Assembly (NCBI GenBank): GCA_002427805.1
Contig: DIZB01000008.1
Coordinates: 43,071-66,071 of the forward strand
Direction: 5' to 3'
From: Candidatus Saccharibacteria bacterium UBA6039
GTDB lineage: Bacteria > Patescibacteriota > Saccharimonadia > Saccharimonadales > Saccharimonadaceae
DNA length: 23,001 nucleotides
This document shows, in pieces, positions 8,301 to 13,409 of this stretch (positions within the stretch are counted from its first letter, which is position 1; every line of letters begins with the position of its first letter). The translations under genes were made by a program, and so were the position numbers. The notes below the pieces were generated by a model. The model ran no database searches, was not told the DNA's origin, and saw only the letters and a program-made list of their open reading frames with translations.

Positions 8301-9004
8301 AAGAACAGACGATTCCCTTGATGCAAATGACACCTGAGGTTGACGGTAAAAAAGCGACGATCGGTGGACTTATTTCGACAGTACGAACGATCATCACAAA
8401 GAGCGGTTCTAAAATGGCGTTTGTGGGCCTTGAGGATAAAACCGGTGAAAGTGAAGTGATTGTTTTTCCAAATCTTTATGAGCAACTCGGTGCAAAACTT
8501 GTTCAAGATGCGGTTATCCGCGCGACGGGTAAAATTAGTGCACGTGATCGTGACGGTAATCTTGGCACAGATGCAAAAATGATTGCCGACGACATACAGA
8601 TTGTGAGCGACGAAGAACTCCATGACTACGAGTCAACGGGCCGTAAAATGAAAAAACCAACACCAAGCGCGAAGGTTCAAGCCATGCGAGTTGCCGGTAA
8701 AAAAAGCAGTAGCGTCAGTGCGCCGGCAAGCACACCGCCAGCTGAGCGCGCTCCAGCTCCTGATACATATACACAAAAAACGGTCAAAAAGTTGTATGTA
8801 CACGTCAAAAATCCGGATGACCATGATGCATTGTTGCTGCTGAAGCAAATTTGTAGTCAGCATATGGGCATGACAGACATCGTACTCGTTCTCGGCGAGG
8901 GCAAAAAATCCGCTATTAAGTTACCATTTAAAATCGAACCATCCGATGCACTCGTTGGTGCGCTTGTGAAGATACTTGGTGAAGACGCCGTCGTCGTTAA
9001 GTAG
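5324..9004 (+). CDS. dnaE: DNA polymerase III alpha subunit (DnaE1 type)
   Basis: This 1226-residue protein is the replicative polymerase catalytic subunit. The N-terminal PHP domain keeps its apparent metal ligands: HLHNH near 12-16, TDHG, the Glu of GMEAY, YHIILL, SGCASGEV and SDGHY. The polymerase centre has GRGSAAGS and MPDVDIDIQDTRRDE at about 425-439, which holds the two catalytic aspartates; the usual final Phe of P-D-x-D-x-D-F is Ile here. FNKSHAACYGLISYWTAYLKAHYP at about 773-796 is the conserved fingers block. An OB-fold region (about 1015-1090) precedes a low-complexity Ser/Ala/Pro linker at about 1120-1150 and a C-terminal domain of about 70 residues. Length matches bacterial DnaE1. 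The 3' end overlaps the convergent methyltransferase by 8 bases. Confidence 0.97.
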   Translation: MGDTLQTSDYVHLHNHTHHSLLDGLTKIPDLVGAVKTMGMDAVAVTDHGTMSGIIEFYKAAKDGGIKPVLGMEAYVAARTLHDRDPQKDKARYHIILLAMNNVGYQNLMQLSTIANLEGVYYKPRIDHEVLEKYNEGLIVLSGCASGEVGENLRSDNYEEAKSIAAWYKSVFGDRYYLEMQDHGHVDYATRWDVQAKINEYLERMSKELDIPLVVTSDGHYLSHDDQDAHEILLCVGTGAFLSDEKRMSLKDFELHVTDPKEIISRWGASHPEAIANTRKIADLCDVTIALGGILIPTFPTPPGESEKSYLDKLVYRGLAWRYGDLDQPQTIDLTVEQAKTHIPDEVLERATYELEVIDRMGFNGYFLIVQDFINWGKNKGIIFGPGRGSAAGSIISYALRITELDPLDYDLLFERFLNPDRISMPDVDIDIQDTRRDEVIAYCTEKYGVDRVANIVTFGKMAARAAVRDVARVLEVPYAEADRFSKMIPPPVQGRHIPLKVSVVQDADLKHEYETNPTAKLVFDYAMRLEGTIRSHGVHAAGVVIAPDSIVKFVPLEMAQKGVVATQYSMGPVEELGLLKMDFLGLSNLTTINNALRIIKKVYKVDIDIDSVPLDDTSTYELLQRGDTTGVFQLESAGMKRYLRDLKPTSFEDIIAMVALYRPGPMQFIDSFIKRKHGEEPIIYLHEKFENALKETYGILVYQEQFMQISKDFAGFTGGQADTLRKAVGKKNIDLMRKVRVDFVKGAVEHSGADVALAEKFWDQLEEFANYCFNKSHAACYGLISYWTAYLKAHYPDAFMAALMTSDQDDIDRLAIEITECKHMGITVLAPDVNESFVEFAVVPDKQQIRFGMAAVKGVGVGAVEEILRAREDSKFINIEDFARRVSTAKFNKKAWESLIKSGGFDSFNDRSDLLFNLETIQGFASKLQKEALSGQTDLFGDLGGNSSLQPSMSLGIAPVKHTEKERLAWERELLGLYISSHPLDNYDAYFEEQTIPLMQMTPEVDGKKATIGGLISTVRTIITKSGSKMAFVGLEDKTGESEVIVFPNLYEQLGAKLVQDAVIRATGKISARDRDGNLGTDAKMIADDIQIVSDEELHDYESTGRKMKKPTPSAKVQAMRVAGKKSSSVSAPASTPPAERAPAPDTYTQKTVKKLYVHVKNPDDHDALLLLKQICSQHMGMTDIVLVLGEGKKSAIKLPFKIEPSDALVGALVKILGEDAVVVK

Positions 9005-9482
9005 TTAATCCGTAAAGGGCGATACCAGCTGCGACACTGACGTTGAATGATTCTTTTTTCCCGTTCATAGGAATTTCGATAAGATCGTCGCACATCGAGC
9101 GAAGGTCGCTGCTTATACCGGCTACTTCTTCACCAAGCACAAGTGCGACCTTATCGGGTGCATCGTAGCTCGGTAACATAACTGACCTGGTATCTTGCTC
9201 GAGGCCTACGATACGGTAGCCTTCGGCACGCAGCTCATTAAAATTTGGCTCCTCAACGTGTTCGAACGGAACCATTGTTTCAGCATCAAGTGCTGTTTTA
9301 TGAATTTGCGTAGTCAGTTTATCAGAAATATGAGGTAAACGTGTATCACGCGTCAGCGTTGGATATGGTGAATAGCCGCTCAGAATAAGTTTTGTCACAC
9401 CAAAGCCTTCGCACGTACGAAAAAGTGACCCAATATTGTGGGTTGAACGTATGTTATGGGCAATAACGATAATATCTTTCAT
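8997..9482 (-). CDS. TrmH/SpoU-family RNA 2'-O-methyltransferase
   Basis: This SPOUT-fold enzyme transfers methyl from S-adenosylmethionine to a ribose 2'-OH in tRNA or rRNA. With the start chosen here it has 161 residues, typical of a minimal TrmH/TrmL-like protein without an extra RNA-binding domain. Motif 1 is NIRSTHNIGSLFRTCEGFG (about 10-28), motif 2 is ALVLGEEVAGIS (about 113-124) and motif 3 is IEIPMNGKKESFNVSVAAGIALY (about 134-156). These form the knotted cofactor site. An ATG three codons upstream (9491-9489) overlaps the -10 box TACAAT (9495-9490), so it cannot be in the mRNA if that promoter is used; ATG 9482-9480 lies 7 nt after the box and is preferred. The exact RNA target cannot be told. 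It is convergent with dnaE. Confidence 0.92.
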   Translation of the reverse strand: MKDIIVIAHNIRSTHNIGSLFRTCEGFGVTKLILSGYSPYPTLTRDTRLPHISDKLTTQIHKTALDAETMVPFEHVEEPNFNELRAEGYRIVGLEQDTRSVMLPSYDAPDKVALVLGEEVAGISSDLRSMCDDLIEIPMNGKKESFNVSVAAGIALYGLTT

Positions 9483-9489
9483 CTTGCCC

Positions 9490-9498
9490 ATTGTATCA
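9490..9498 (-). promoter_or_regulatory. Extended -10 promoter of the TrmH-family gene
   Basis: On the minus strand 9498-9490 reads TGATACAAT, an extended -10 element. It overlaps the upstream candidate ATG and ends 7 bases before the ATG at 9482, predicting a leaderless or near-leaderless mRNA. No clear -35 box is visible. Confidence 0.65.
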
Positions 9499-9520
9499 TC
9501 TATAAAATGGTTATGTTTTC

Positions 9521-9529
9521 TGCTAGACT
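9521..9529 (+). promoter_or_regulatory. Extended -10 promoter of the PilB-like gene
   Basis: TGCTAGACT (9521-9529) carries the TGn extension and a -10-like TAGACT. It ends 8 bases before the ATG at 9538, and no Shine-Dalgarno site fits in the gap. It is divergent from the methyltransferase promoter 22 bases away. The -35 region (9501-9506, TATAAA) is poor. Confidence 0.55.
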
Positions 9530-9537
9530 AGAGCGTA

Positions 9538-11160
9538 ATGGACGAAGATAGAATACAGCAGAATCGTCGGGAGCAAGACGAGAAATCGACGCAGGAGCGA
9601 GCGGCTATTTTGGGTATACAATATTTTGACGCGCGAGAGGTGGAAAATACACTCTCGCTTGTGAGTGATTTGCTCGATAATGACACGATGCACAAAAACC
9701 GGATTGTTCCACTTATTGGCGGTAATGAGTCTGATCCGTGGCGTTTTGGCGTAACGACTCAGACACCGCAGTCACTTATCCGCGATATGACAAAGCAGTA
9801 CAATGACGAAGGTAAGGGCATTCAATTCTTCCTTATTAGCACGAGCTCATATAAGACATTTATGAATCGCTACGACCCACCCGTGACGATTGTGTATGAC
9901 GATATTCAGATTGCAAAGGAAGGTGATAGCGATACGCTTGCGCAGGTGAGTCAAACACTTAACTCTGTCGGTAGCGACGAGGTATTTGACTACCTAATTG
10001 ACCAAGCTGATAAGCTCGGCGCCAGTGATATTCATATTGAAAACGAGCGAACACATATTCGTATCCGTATGCGTATTGACGGCGCTTTGCACCCAGTGGC
10101 GGATCTAGAAACTGATCGTTACCGAATTATCTTAGGAGCTCTTGCCTCACGCGCCAATATCTCTACAGCTGCCACAGAACCACAATCTGGTCATATGCAA
10201 AAAGAGATAACTCGTGATGGTGCAACACACCTTCTTAACCTGCGTGTAGAGACGATCCCGACAATGTATGGACAAGATTCAGTCCTGCGTCTATTTAATT
10301 TTGATGAATCAATGCTTAATCTCGATCTTCTCGGCATTGGTCCGGATGAGCGAAAAGAAATTGATGAAGTGATTAGTCACCCGAGGGGTATGGTACTAAT
10401 GGTTGGGCCAACGGGAAGCGGAAAATCGACAACGCTATACAGTATTATTAATGCGCTTAACACGACCGACCGCAAGATTATCACCCTTGAAGATCCAATC
10501 GAGTACGGCATTACGGGTGTGTCCCAAATTCCGATTGATACAACTGGGGGTCAGAGCTTTGCGGATGGTCTTCGTTCGGTCCTTCGACAAGACCCAGATG
10601 TAGTGATGATTGGCGAGATTCGTGATGCCGATACGGCAAAGACTGCTATTCAAGCCTCGATTACTGGTCACTTAGTGCTATCGAGCTTTCACGCCAACAC
10701 GTCGTCAGCCGCCTTCAGCCGTATGATTGATATGATTGGCGTTAACCCTATTTTTAGCTCTGCAATTAGGCTTGTTATTGCACAGCGACTTGTTCGTAAG
10801 CTCGATGATGAGAGTAAGGAAGCGTATGAGCCCGACGCCGCAACGAAAAGCTGGATCCGCAATGCGCTGAAGGATCTGCCGAGTCACGTAGATAAGCCTG
10901 ATCTTGATAATTTCAAATTATGGAAGCCAGTTGTCAGTGAATCATCACCATTTGGATTCAAAGGCCGTATGGTGATTATGGAACAACTTGTGGTGAACGA
11001 AGAGATCCAGAAGTTTCTTCGCGGTGACGTGGCGGAAATTCACACGGAAGTGATTGAAAAGGCAGCTCGCGATGGCGGCATGGTATCGCTTCTCGAACAT
11101 GGTGTACTTGCAGTACTACGCGGCGAGACAACACTCGAAGAAATTAACCGCGTTATTTAG
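9538..11160 (+). CDS. PilB/GspE-type secretion/type IV pilus assembly ATPase lacking the zinc tetracysteine
   Basis: This 540-residue hexameric ATPase should power extension of type IV pili or a related pseudopilus at the inner face of the membrane. The N-terminal region (about 1-125) is a divergent MshEN/N1-type domain. The N2 domain begins around 145 with YLIDQADKLGASDIHIE. The RecA-like core has Walker A GPTGSGKST (290-298), Asp box LEDPIEYG (about 317-324), Walker B VVMIGEIRDADTAKTA (about 355-370) and His box GHLVLSSFHANTS (about 377-389). The usual RRLCPxC...GCxxCxxTGYxGR zinc module is replaced by VRKLDDESKEAYEP and a later SESSPFGFKGR, so all four cysteines are missing. No other pilus gene is nearby. 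PilB is favoured over PilT because of the N-terminal domain and length. Confidence 0.9.
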   Translation: MDEDRIQQNRREQDEKSTQERAAILGIQYFDAREVENTLSLVSDLLDNDTMHKNRIVPLIGGNESDPWRFGVTTQTPQSLIRDMTKQYNDEGKGIQFFLISTSSYKTFMNRYDPPVTIVYDDIQIAKEGDSDTLAQVSQTLNSVGSDEVFDYLIDQADKLGASDIHIENERTHIRIRMRIDGALHPVADLETDRYRIILGALASRANISTAATEPQSGHMQKEITRDGATHLLNLRVETIPTMYGQDSVLRLFNFDESMLNLDLLGIGPDERKEIDEVISHPRGMVLMVGPTGSGKSTTLYSIINALNTTDRKIITLEDPIEYGITGVSQIPIDTTGGQSFADGLRSVLRQDPDVVMIGEIRDADTAKTAIQASITGHLVLSSFHANTSSAAFSRMIDMIGVNPIFSSAIRLVIAQRLVRKLDDESKEAYEPDAATKSWIRNALKDLPSHVDKPDLDNFKLWKPVVSESSPFGFKGRMVIMEQLVVNEEIQKFLRGDVAEIHTEVIEKAARDGGMVSLLEHGVLAVLRGETTLEEINRVI

Positions 11161-11550
11161 CTAGTGAGACAAGTCGATGTGATCTAGTAGCTCGTGGATG
11201 TTAAATTGTCGTAACTCGTCGATGTCGGCGAGTCGGATAAGACGCTTCATGTAGTCTGTGACATGGCGTCTTGGGTGCTCGGCAACTAAGTCATACGCGA
11301 CAAGGGTCGCTGCGCCGTTTTTACGATAGTTTGCGACCAAAAAACCAATGTTTTTTGTTTCAATATCGTCACTAACGCGCGCAAAGATCGCAAAATCATT
11401 ACGCTCAAGTCCACTTACTGCTACGGGAGTTGATTCTAGCGCGCTTAAAGGCAATAAACTTGTGGCTGGTGTTGCTTCAATCTGACGTTTTGCAACCAAA
11501 ATATCACCATTTTCGGCAACTTTATAGGTTCTGTCGTTTTCAATAATCAC
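11161..11550 (-). CDS. Unknown conserved-looking protein, probable leaderless GTG start
   Basis: I do not recognise this 129-residue soluble protein. It begins MIIENDRTYKVAENGDILVAKR, has a central segment (FAIFARVSDDIETKNIGFLVA), then AATLVAYDLVAEHPRRHVTDYMKRLIRL, and ends in an acidic helical tail (ADIDELRQFNIHELLDHIDLSH). There is no signal peptide, membrane helix or metal motif. A longer frame would start at TTG 11586, but that TTG is the -35 box of a TTGCAA-17-TATAAA promoter whose -10 ends 7 bases before GTG 11550. The GTG start is therefore preferred. Its stop codon abuts the stop of the PilB-like gene with no bases between. Codon use matches the neighbours, which supports real coding. 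Confidence 0.72.
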   Translation of the reverse strand: MIIENDRTYKVAENGDILVAKRQIEATPATSLLPLSALESTPVAVSGLERNDFAIFARVSDDIETKNIGFLVANYRKNGAATLVAYDLVAEHPRRHVTDYMKRLIRLADIDELRQFNIHELLDHIDLSH

Positions 11551-11557
11551 TCTGATT

Positions 11558-11586
11558 TTTATACACGTTTTTACATGCACTTGCAA
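11558..11586 (-). promoter_or_regulatory. Promoter of the 11161-11550 gene
   Basis: On the minus strand TTGCAA (11586-11581), a 17-base spacer and TATAAA (11563-11558) form a promoter with a TG just before the -10. GTG 11550 lies 7 bases beyond it, predicting a leaderless transcript. Confidence 0.6.
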
Positions 11587-11610
11587 ATCAAGGAATATGC
11601 ACCTCAGCTA

Positions 11611-11639
11611 TTCCAAAATGCTAACCTCTGTGGTATAGT
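11611..11639 (+). promoter_or_regulatory. rplS promoter (extended -10)
   Basis: TGGTATAGT (11631-11639) is an extended -10 element; a weak TTCCAA (11611-11616) lies 17 bases upstream of the hexamer. The transcript would start near 11646, giving a leader of about 36 nt before ATG 11682. The leader has only a weak ribosome-binding sequence (GTGAGACGAAG). Confidence 0.65.
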
Positions 11640-11681
11640 TAATCACTGATTGTATTAGAAATAGTAAAAAGTGAGACGAAG

Positions 11682-12149
11682 ATGAGTTTTGAACTAATTA
11701 AGATGGTAAATGAGGCGCAAAAGAAAGCCAGCGTGGTTGATGCCCGCAGTGGTGATACTGTTCGTGTGCACCAAAAAATTAAAGAAGGCGCAAAAGAGCG
11801 TATTCAGATTTTTGAAGGTGTCGTTATTCGTACTGACCGCAAAGCGTCACACACATCGCGTATTACTGTTCGTAAAATTGCCAGTGGTGTTGGTGTTGAA
11901 AAAAGCTTCTTAATTCACAGTCCACTCGTCGAAAAGATCGAGATTGTTCGCCGTGCTAAGGTTCGCCGTAACTATCTTTCATTCCTTCGTAATCGTAGTG
12001 GTAAGAGCGCACGTCTTAAAGGTCTTAACTTCGACCGCGAGGGTGTTAACACGCTACCTGAGCCTACAATTGAAGAGCAGATCGCAGAAGCTCCAGTTGT
12101 TGAAGCAGAAGCACCCGTTGAGGAAACTCCAGCCCCAAAAGCTGAGTAA
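11682..12149 (+). CDS. rplS: 50S ribosomal protein L19 with acidic C-terminal extension
   Basis: This 155-residue protein matches L19 over its first 120 or so residues: GDTVRVHQKIKEGAKERIQIFEGVVI, then ITVRKIASGVGVEKSFLIHSP, then VEKIEIVRRAKVRRNYLSFLRN. L19 sits at the 30S-50S interface in the large subunit. The usual length is about 115-120. Here a tail of about 30 residues, rich in Glu, Pro, Ala and Val (PVVEAEAPVEETPAPKAE), follows the conserved lysine/arginine-rich end. Such a tail is probably disordered. The gene is a single transcription unit with its own promoter and a strong terminator, unlike the rpsP-rimM-trmD-rplS operon of many bacteria. Confidence 0.96.
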   Translation: MSFELIKMVNEAQKKASVVDARSGDTVRVHQKIKEGAKERIQIFEGVVIRTDRKASHTSRITVRKIASGVGVEKSFLIHSPLVEKIEIVRRAKVRRNYLSFLRNRSGKSARLKGLNFDREGVNTLPEPTIEEQIAEAPVVEAEAPVEETPAPKAE

Positions 12150-12167
12150 TAAAAGGTGATCATTCAG

Positions 12168-12192
12168 AAAACGCCCATCTCGGGCGTTTTTT
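12168..12192 (+). terminator. Intrinsic terminator after rplS
   Basis: AAAACGCCC (12168-12176), loop ATCTC and GGGCGTTTT (12182-12190) form a 9-bp stem, and the run of six T residues spans 12187-12192. The rnhB promoter starts four bases later. Confidence 0.92.
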
Positions 12193-12195
12193 AGT

Positions 12196-12204
12196 TGTTA
12201 CAAT
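12196..12204 (+). promoter_or_regulatory. Extended -10 promoter of rnhB, leaderless start
   Basis: TGTTACAAT (12196-12204) ends 6 bases before ATG 12211, so the expected +1 falls on the A of the start codon. The same element and the same 6-base spacing occur in front of the aminopeptidase gene (15947-15939 on the minus strand). No Shine-Dalgarno site is possible. Confidence 0.72.
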
Positions 12205-12210
12205 AGATGC

Positions 12211-12951
12211 ATGATACTTGGAATTGATGAAGTAGGGCGCGGACCATGGGCTGGACCGCTAGTGATTGGGGCAGTTGTGCTAGGAGGCGCTGCCATAGAC
12301 GGATTAACGGATAGTAAGAAACTTTCTAAGAAACGACGCGAAGAGCTAGACCTCATAATACGCGAACAAGCAGGAGGTTACGGCCTTGGGTGGGTGAGCG
12401 CAGAGGAGATTGACGAAATTGGACTTTCGGCAAGCTTGGTACTTGCAACGAAACGAGCAGTCGAGCAGGTAAAAACTTCCTATCACGAAATTATTATTGA
12501 TGGAACAATTAACTTTTTGAAAGATACTTCTAAGGGTCAATTCGTCACGACGATGAAAAAAGCCGACCTGCTGATTCCGAGTGTATCGGCAGCGTCAATT
12601 ATCGCTAAGGTGGCACGTGACGCCTATATGACCGAACAAGCATCTGTATATCCAGAATATGGCTTTGCATCCCACGTAGGCTACGGAACGGCTGCTCATG
12701 CTGCGGCAATTAAGTCTCACGGCGTTACGCCACTTCATCGACTGTCCTTTGCGCCACTTCAGCAGTATCGAATAACCAATGCACTGGTAAATAAAAAAGG
12801 TAAACCAGAAGCTATAACAACTCGGGAAGTTGGTAATCGTGGCGAAGACGTGGTTGCCATCTACCTACAAACGCATGGCCAGGTATCATGCCCTCAAGAA
12901 TCTTATAAAAAAGTACAGTTTGGAGCTCGCTGCAGCAAGCATCAGCGGTGA
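12211..12951 (+). CDS. rnhB: Ribonuclease HII with a cut-off YraN-like C-terminal module
   Basis: This 246-residue protein removes RNA from RNA-DNA hybrids and single ribonucleotides from DNA. Residues 1-190 are a full RNase HII: GIDEVGRGPWAGPLV holds Asp6 and Glu7, IIIDG holds Asp97, and SIIAKVARDAYM holds the fourth acidic residue Asp137. SHVGYGTAAHAAAIKSHGVTPLHR is the usual C-terminal block. After a short lysine-rich linker, residues 202-223 read AITTREVGNRGEDVVAIYLQTHG, the typical opening of a YraN/UPF0102 nuclease-like domain (G-x-x-G-E-x-x-A-x-x-Y-L). The expected G-E-I-D and E-V-K motifs never follow; the last 23 residues are unrelated and the frame stops at 12949-12951. RNase HII should still work. 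The second module appears broken, by a frameshift near 12880 or by replacement of its 3' part. Confidence 0.92.
   Translation: MILGIDEVGRGPWAGPLVIGAVVLGGAAIDGLTDSKKLSKKRREELDLIIREQAGGYGLGWVSAEEIDEIGLSASLVLATKRAVEQVKTSYHEIIIDGTINFLKDTSKGQFVTTMKKADLLIPSVSAASIIAKVARDAYMTEQASVYPEYGFASHVGYGTAAHAAAIKSHGVTPLHRLSFAPLQQYRITNALVNKKGKPEAITTREVGNRGEDVVAIYLQTHGQVSCPQESYKKVQFGARCSKHQR
12868..12951 (+). pseudogene. Remnant of a YraN-like domain fused to rnhB
   Basis: The YraN-like sequence begins around 12814 in frame with rnhB and stops resembling the family at about Gly223 (near 12879). Skipping one base in GGCC at 12877-12880 opens another frame to 13051. It reads RYHALKNLIKKYSLELAAAS and then SGDNFAVDVR, faintly like the YraN layout, but the catalytic G-E-I-D and E-V-K residues are absent. 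I therefore treat the module as decayed or replaced; the exact junction is uncertain. Confidence 0.45.
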
Positions 12952-12973
12952 TAACTTTGCAGTAGACGTACGG

Positions 12974-13002
12974 ATGACAATTTCATGGAAATATGTTAAA
13001 AT
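12974..13002 (+). promoter_or_regulatory. Strong promoter of the 13056-13292 gene
   Basis: ATGACA (12974-12979), a 17-base spacer and TGT-TAAAAT (12994-13002) give a -35 match of five in six plus an extended -10. The expected transcript start is near 13009. An imperfect dyad TGACA-TAT-TGTCA (13015-13027) lies just downstream of it, and ATGTT-N7-AACAT (12993-13009) overlaps the -10. Confidence 0.65.
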
Positions 13003-13010
13003 AGAACATG

Positions 13011-13031
13011 TTTTTGACATATTGTCACTAA
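13011..13031. promoter_or_regulatory. Operator-like dyad at the start of the 13056 transcript
   Basis: TGACA (13015-13019), TAT and TGTCA (13023-13027) form a perfect 5-bp inverted repeat, extended by TT and AA two bases further out. It lies a few bases downstream of the predicted +1, where a repressor could block transcription. It is short enough to be chance. Confidence 0.3.
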
Positions 13032-13055
13032 ACGACAGGAAAGAGCGGTGAAAAC

Positions 13056-13292
13056 ATGTTGGCTGAGGGCGTAATAGGCACTCAGGAGAGAACGATTGTT
13101 CTTGAACCGAACTGCAATCTGAAGAGAGCAATCGTTCTTGGTATTGCCCAAGCGAAACTCGATACTGAGGAGTCACACGGCAAGATCAAGACAACTGTCC
13201 TTCTGAACTACAAGGGGCACACGATTCCCTTGCTCCCAAGCGACAAGGAGGAACCTACCTTCGCGAGATGGAATCACATTTTCAAAGAGTAG
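13056..13292 (+). CDS. Small unknown protein (78 aa) with its own promoter
   Basis: I do not recognise this protein. It reads MLAEGVIGTQERTIVLEPNC, then a helical LKRAIVLGIAQAKLDTEE, then KIKTTVLLNYKGHTIPLLPS, and ends EEPTFARWNHIFKE. It has no membrane helix or signal peptide. A near-consensus promoter (12974-13002) and AGGA at 13037-13040 support expression. A long GC-rich hairpin follows five bases after its stop. Its codons (CTG, CTC, GGG, AAG, TCC, AAC) differ from the CTT/CGT/GTT-rich neighbours, so it may have been acquired. It sits where the rest of the rnhB-yraN fusion would be expected. Confidence 0.6.
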   Translation: MLAEGVIGTQERTIVLEPNCNLKRAIVLGIAQAKLDTEESHGKIKTTVLLNYKGHTIPLLPSDKEEPTFARWNHIFKE

Positions 13293-13296
13293 TGGG

Positions 13297-13341
13297 GGGG
13301 GTGCTCCTGGCCGGCCGAGCATCGGTTGGCCAGGCACCCCT
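13297..13341 (+). terminator. Long GC-rich hairpin after the 78-aa gene
   Basis: 13306-13318 pairs with 13322-13334 (13 bp, two G-T wobbles, 3-nt loop GCA), and after a 2-nt bulge 13297-13303 pairs with 13335-13341. The stem includes CCTGGCC/GGCCAGG and GGGGTG/CACCCC. What follows is pyrimidine-rich (TACCTCGCCTCTTTCC) but not a U-run, so termination or 3'-end protection is likely rather than proven. Confidence 0.6.
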
Positions 13342-13409
13342 ACCTCGCCTCTTTCCTCTACTTCTATACATGGTGTGTATACTGACGAGCCGAAAACGGC
13401 GAAAAGTAG

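Noticed and set aside
8180..8623. Antisense frame (147 codons) inside dnaE
   Set aside because: It is fully contained in dnaE, with shadow-like composition and no start signals.
12830..13051. Open frame of 73 codons overlapping the end of rnhB
   Set aside because: Its first part is a shifted reading of rnhB, it lacks a ribosome-binding site, and its 3' half overlaps a strong promoter; only its faint YraN-like middle is of interest.
13365..13383. TATACA/TGTATA inverted repeat containing TATACT as a promoter
   Set aside because: No -35 box and no gene on the + strand downstream, only the antisense of the aminopeptidase gene.
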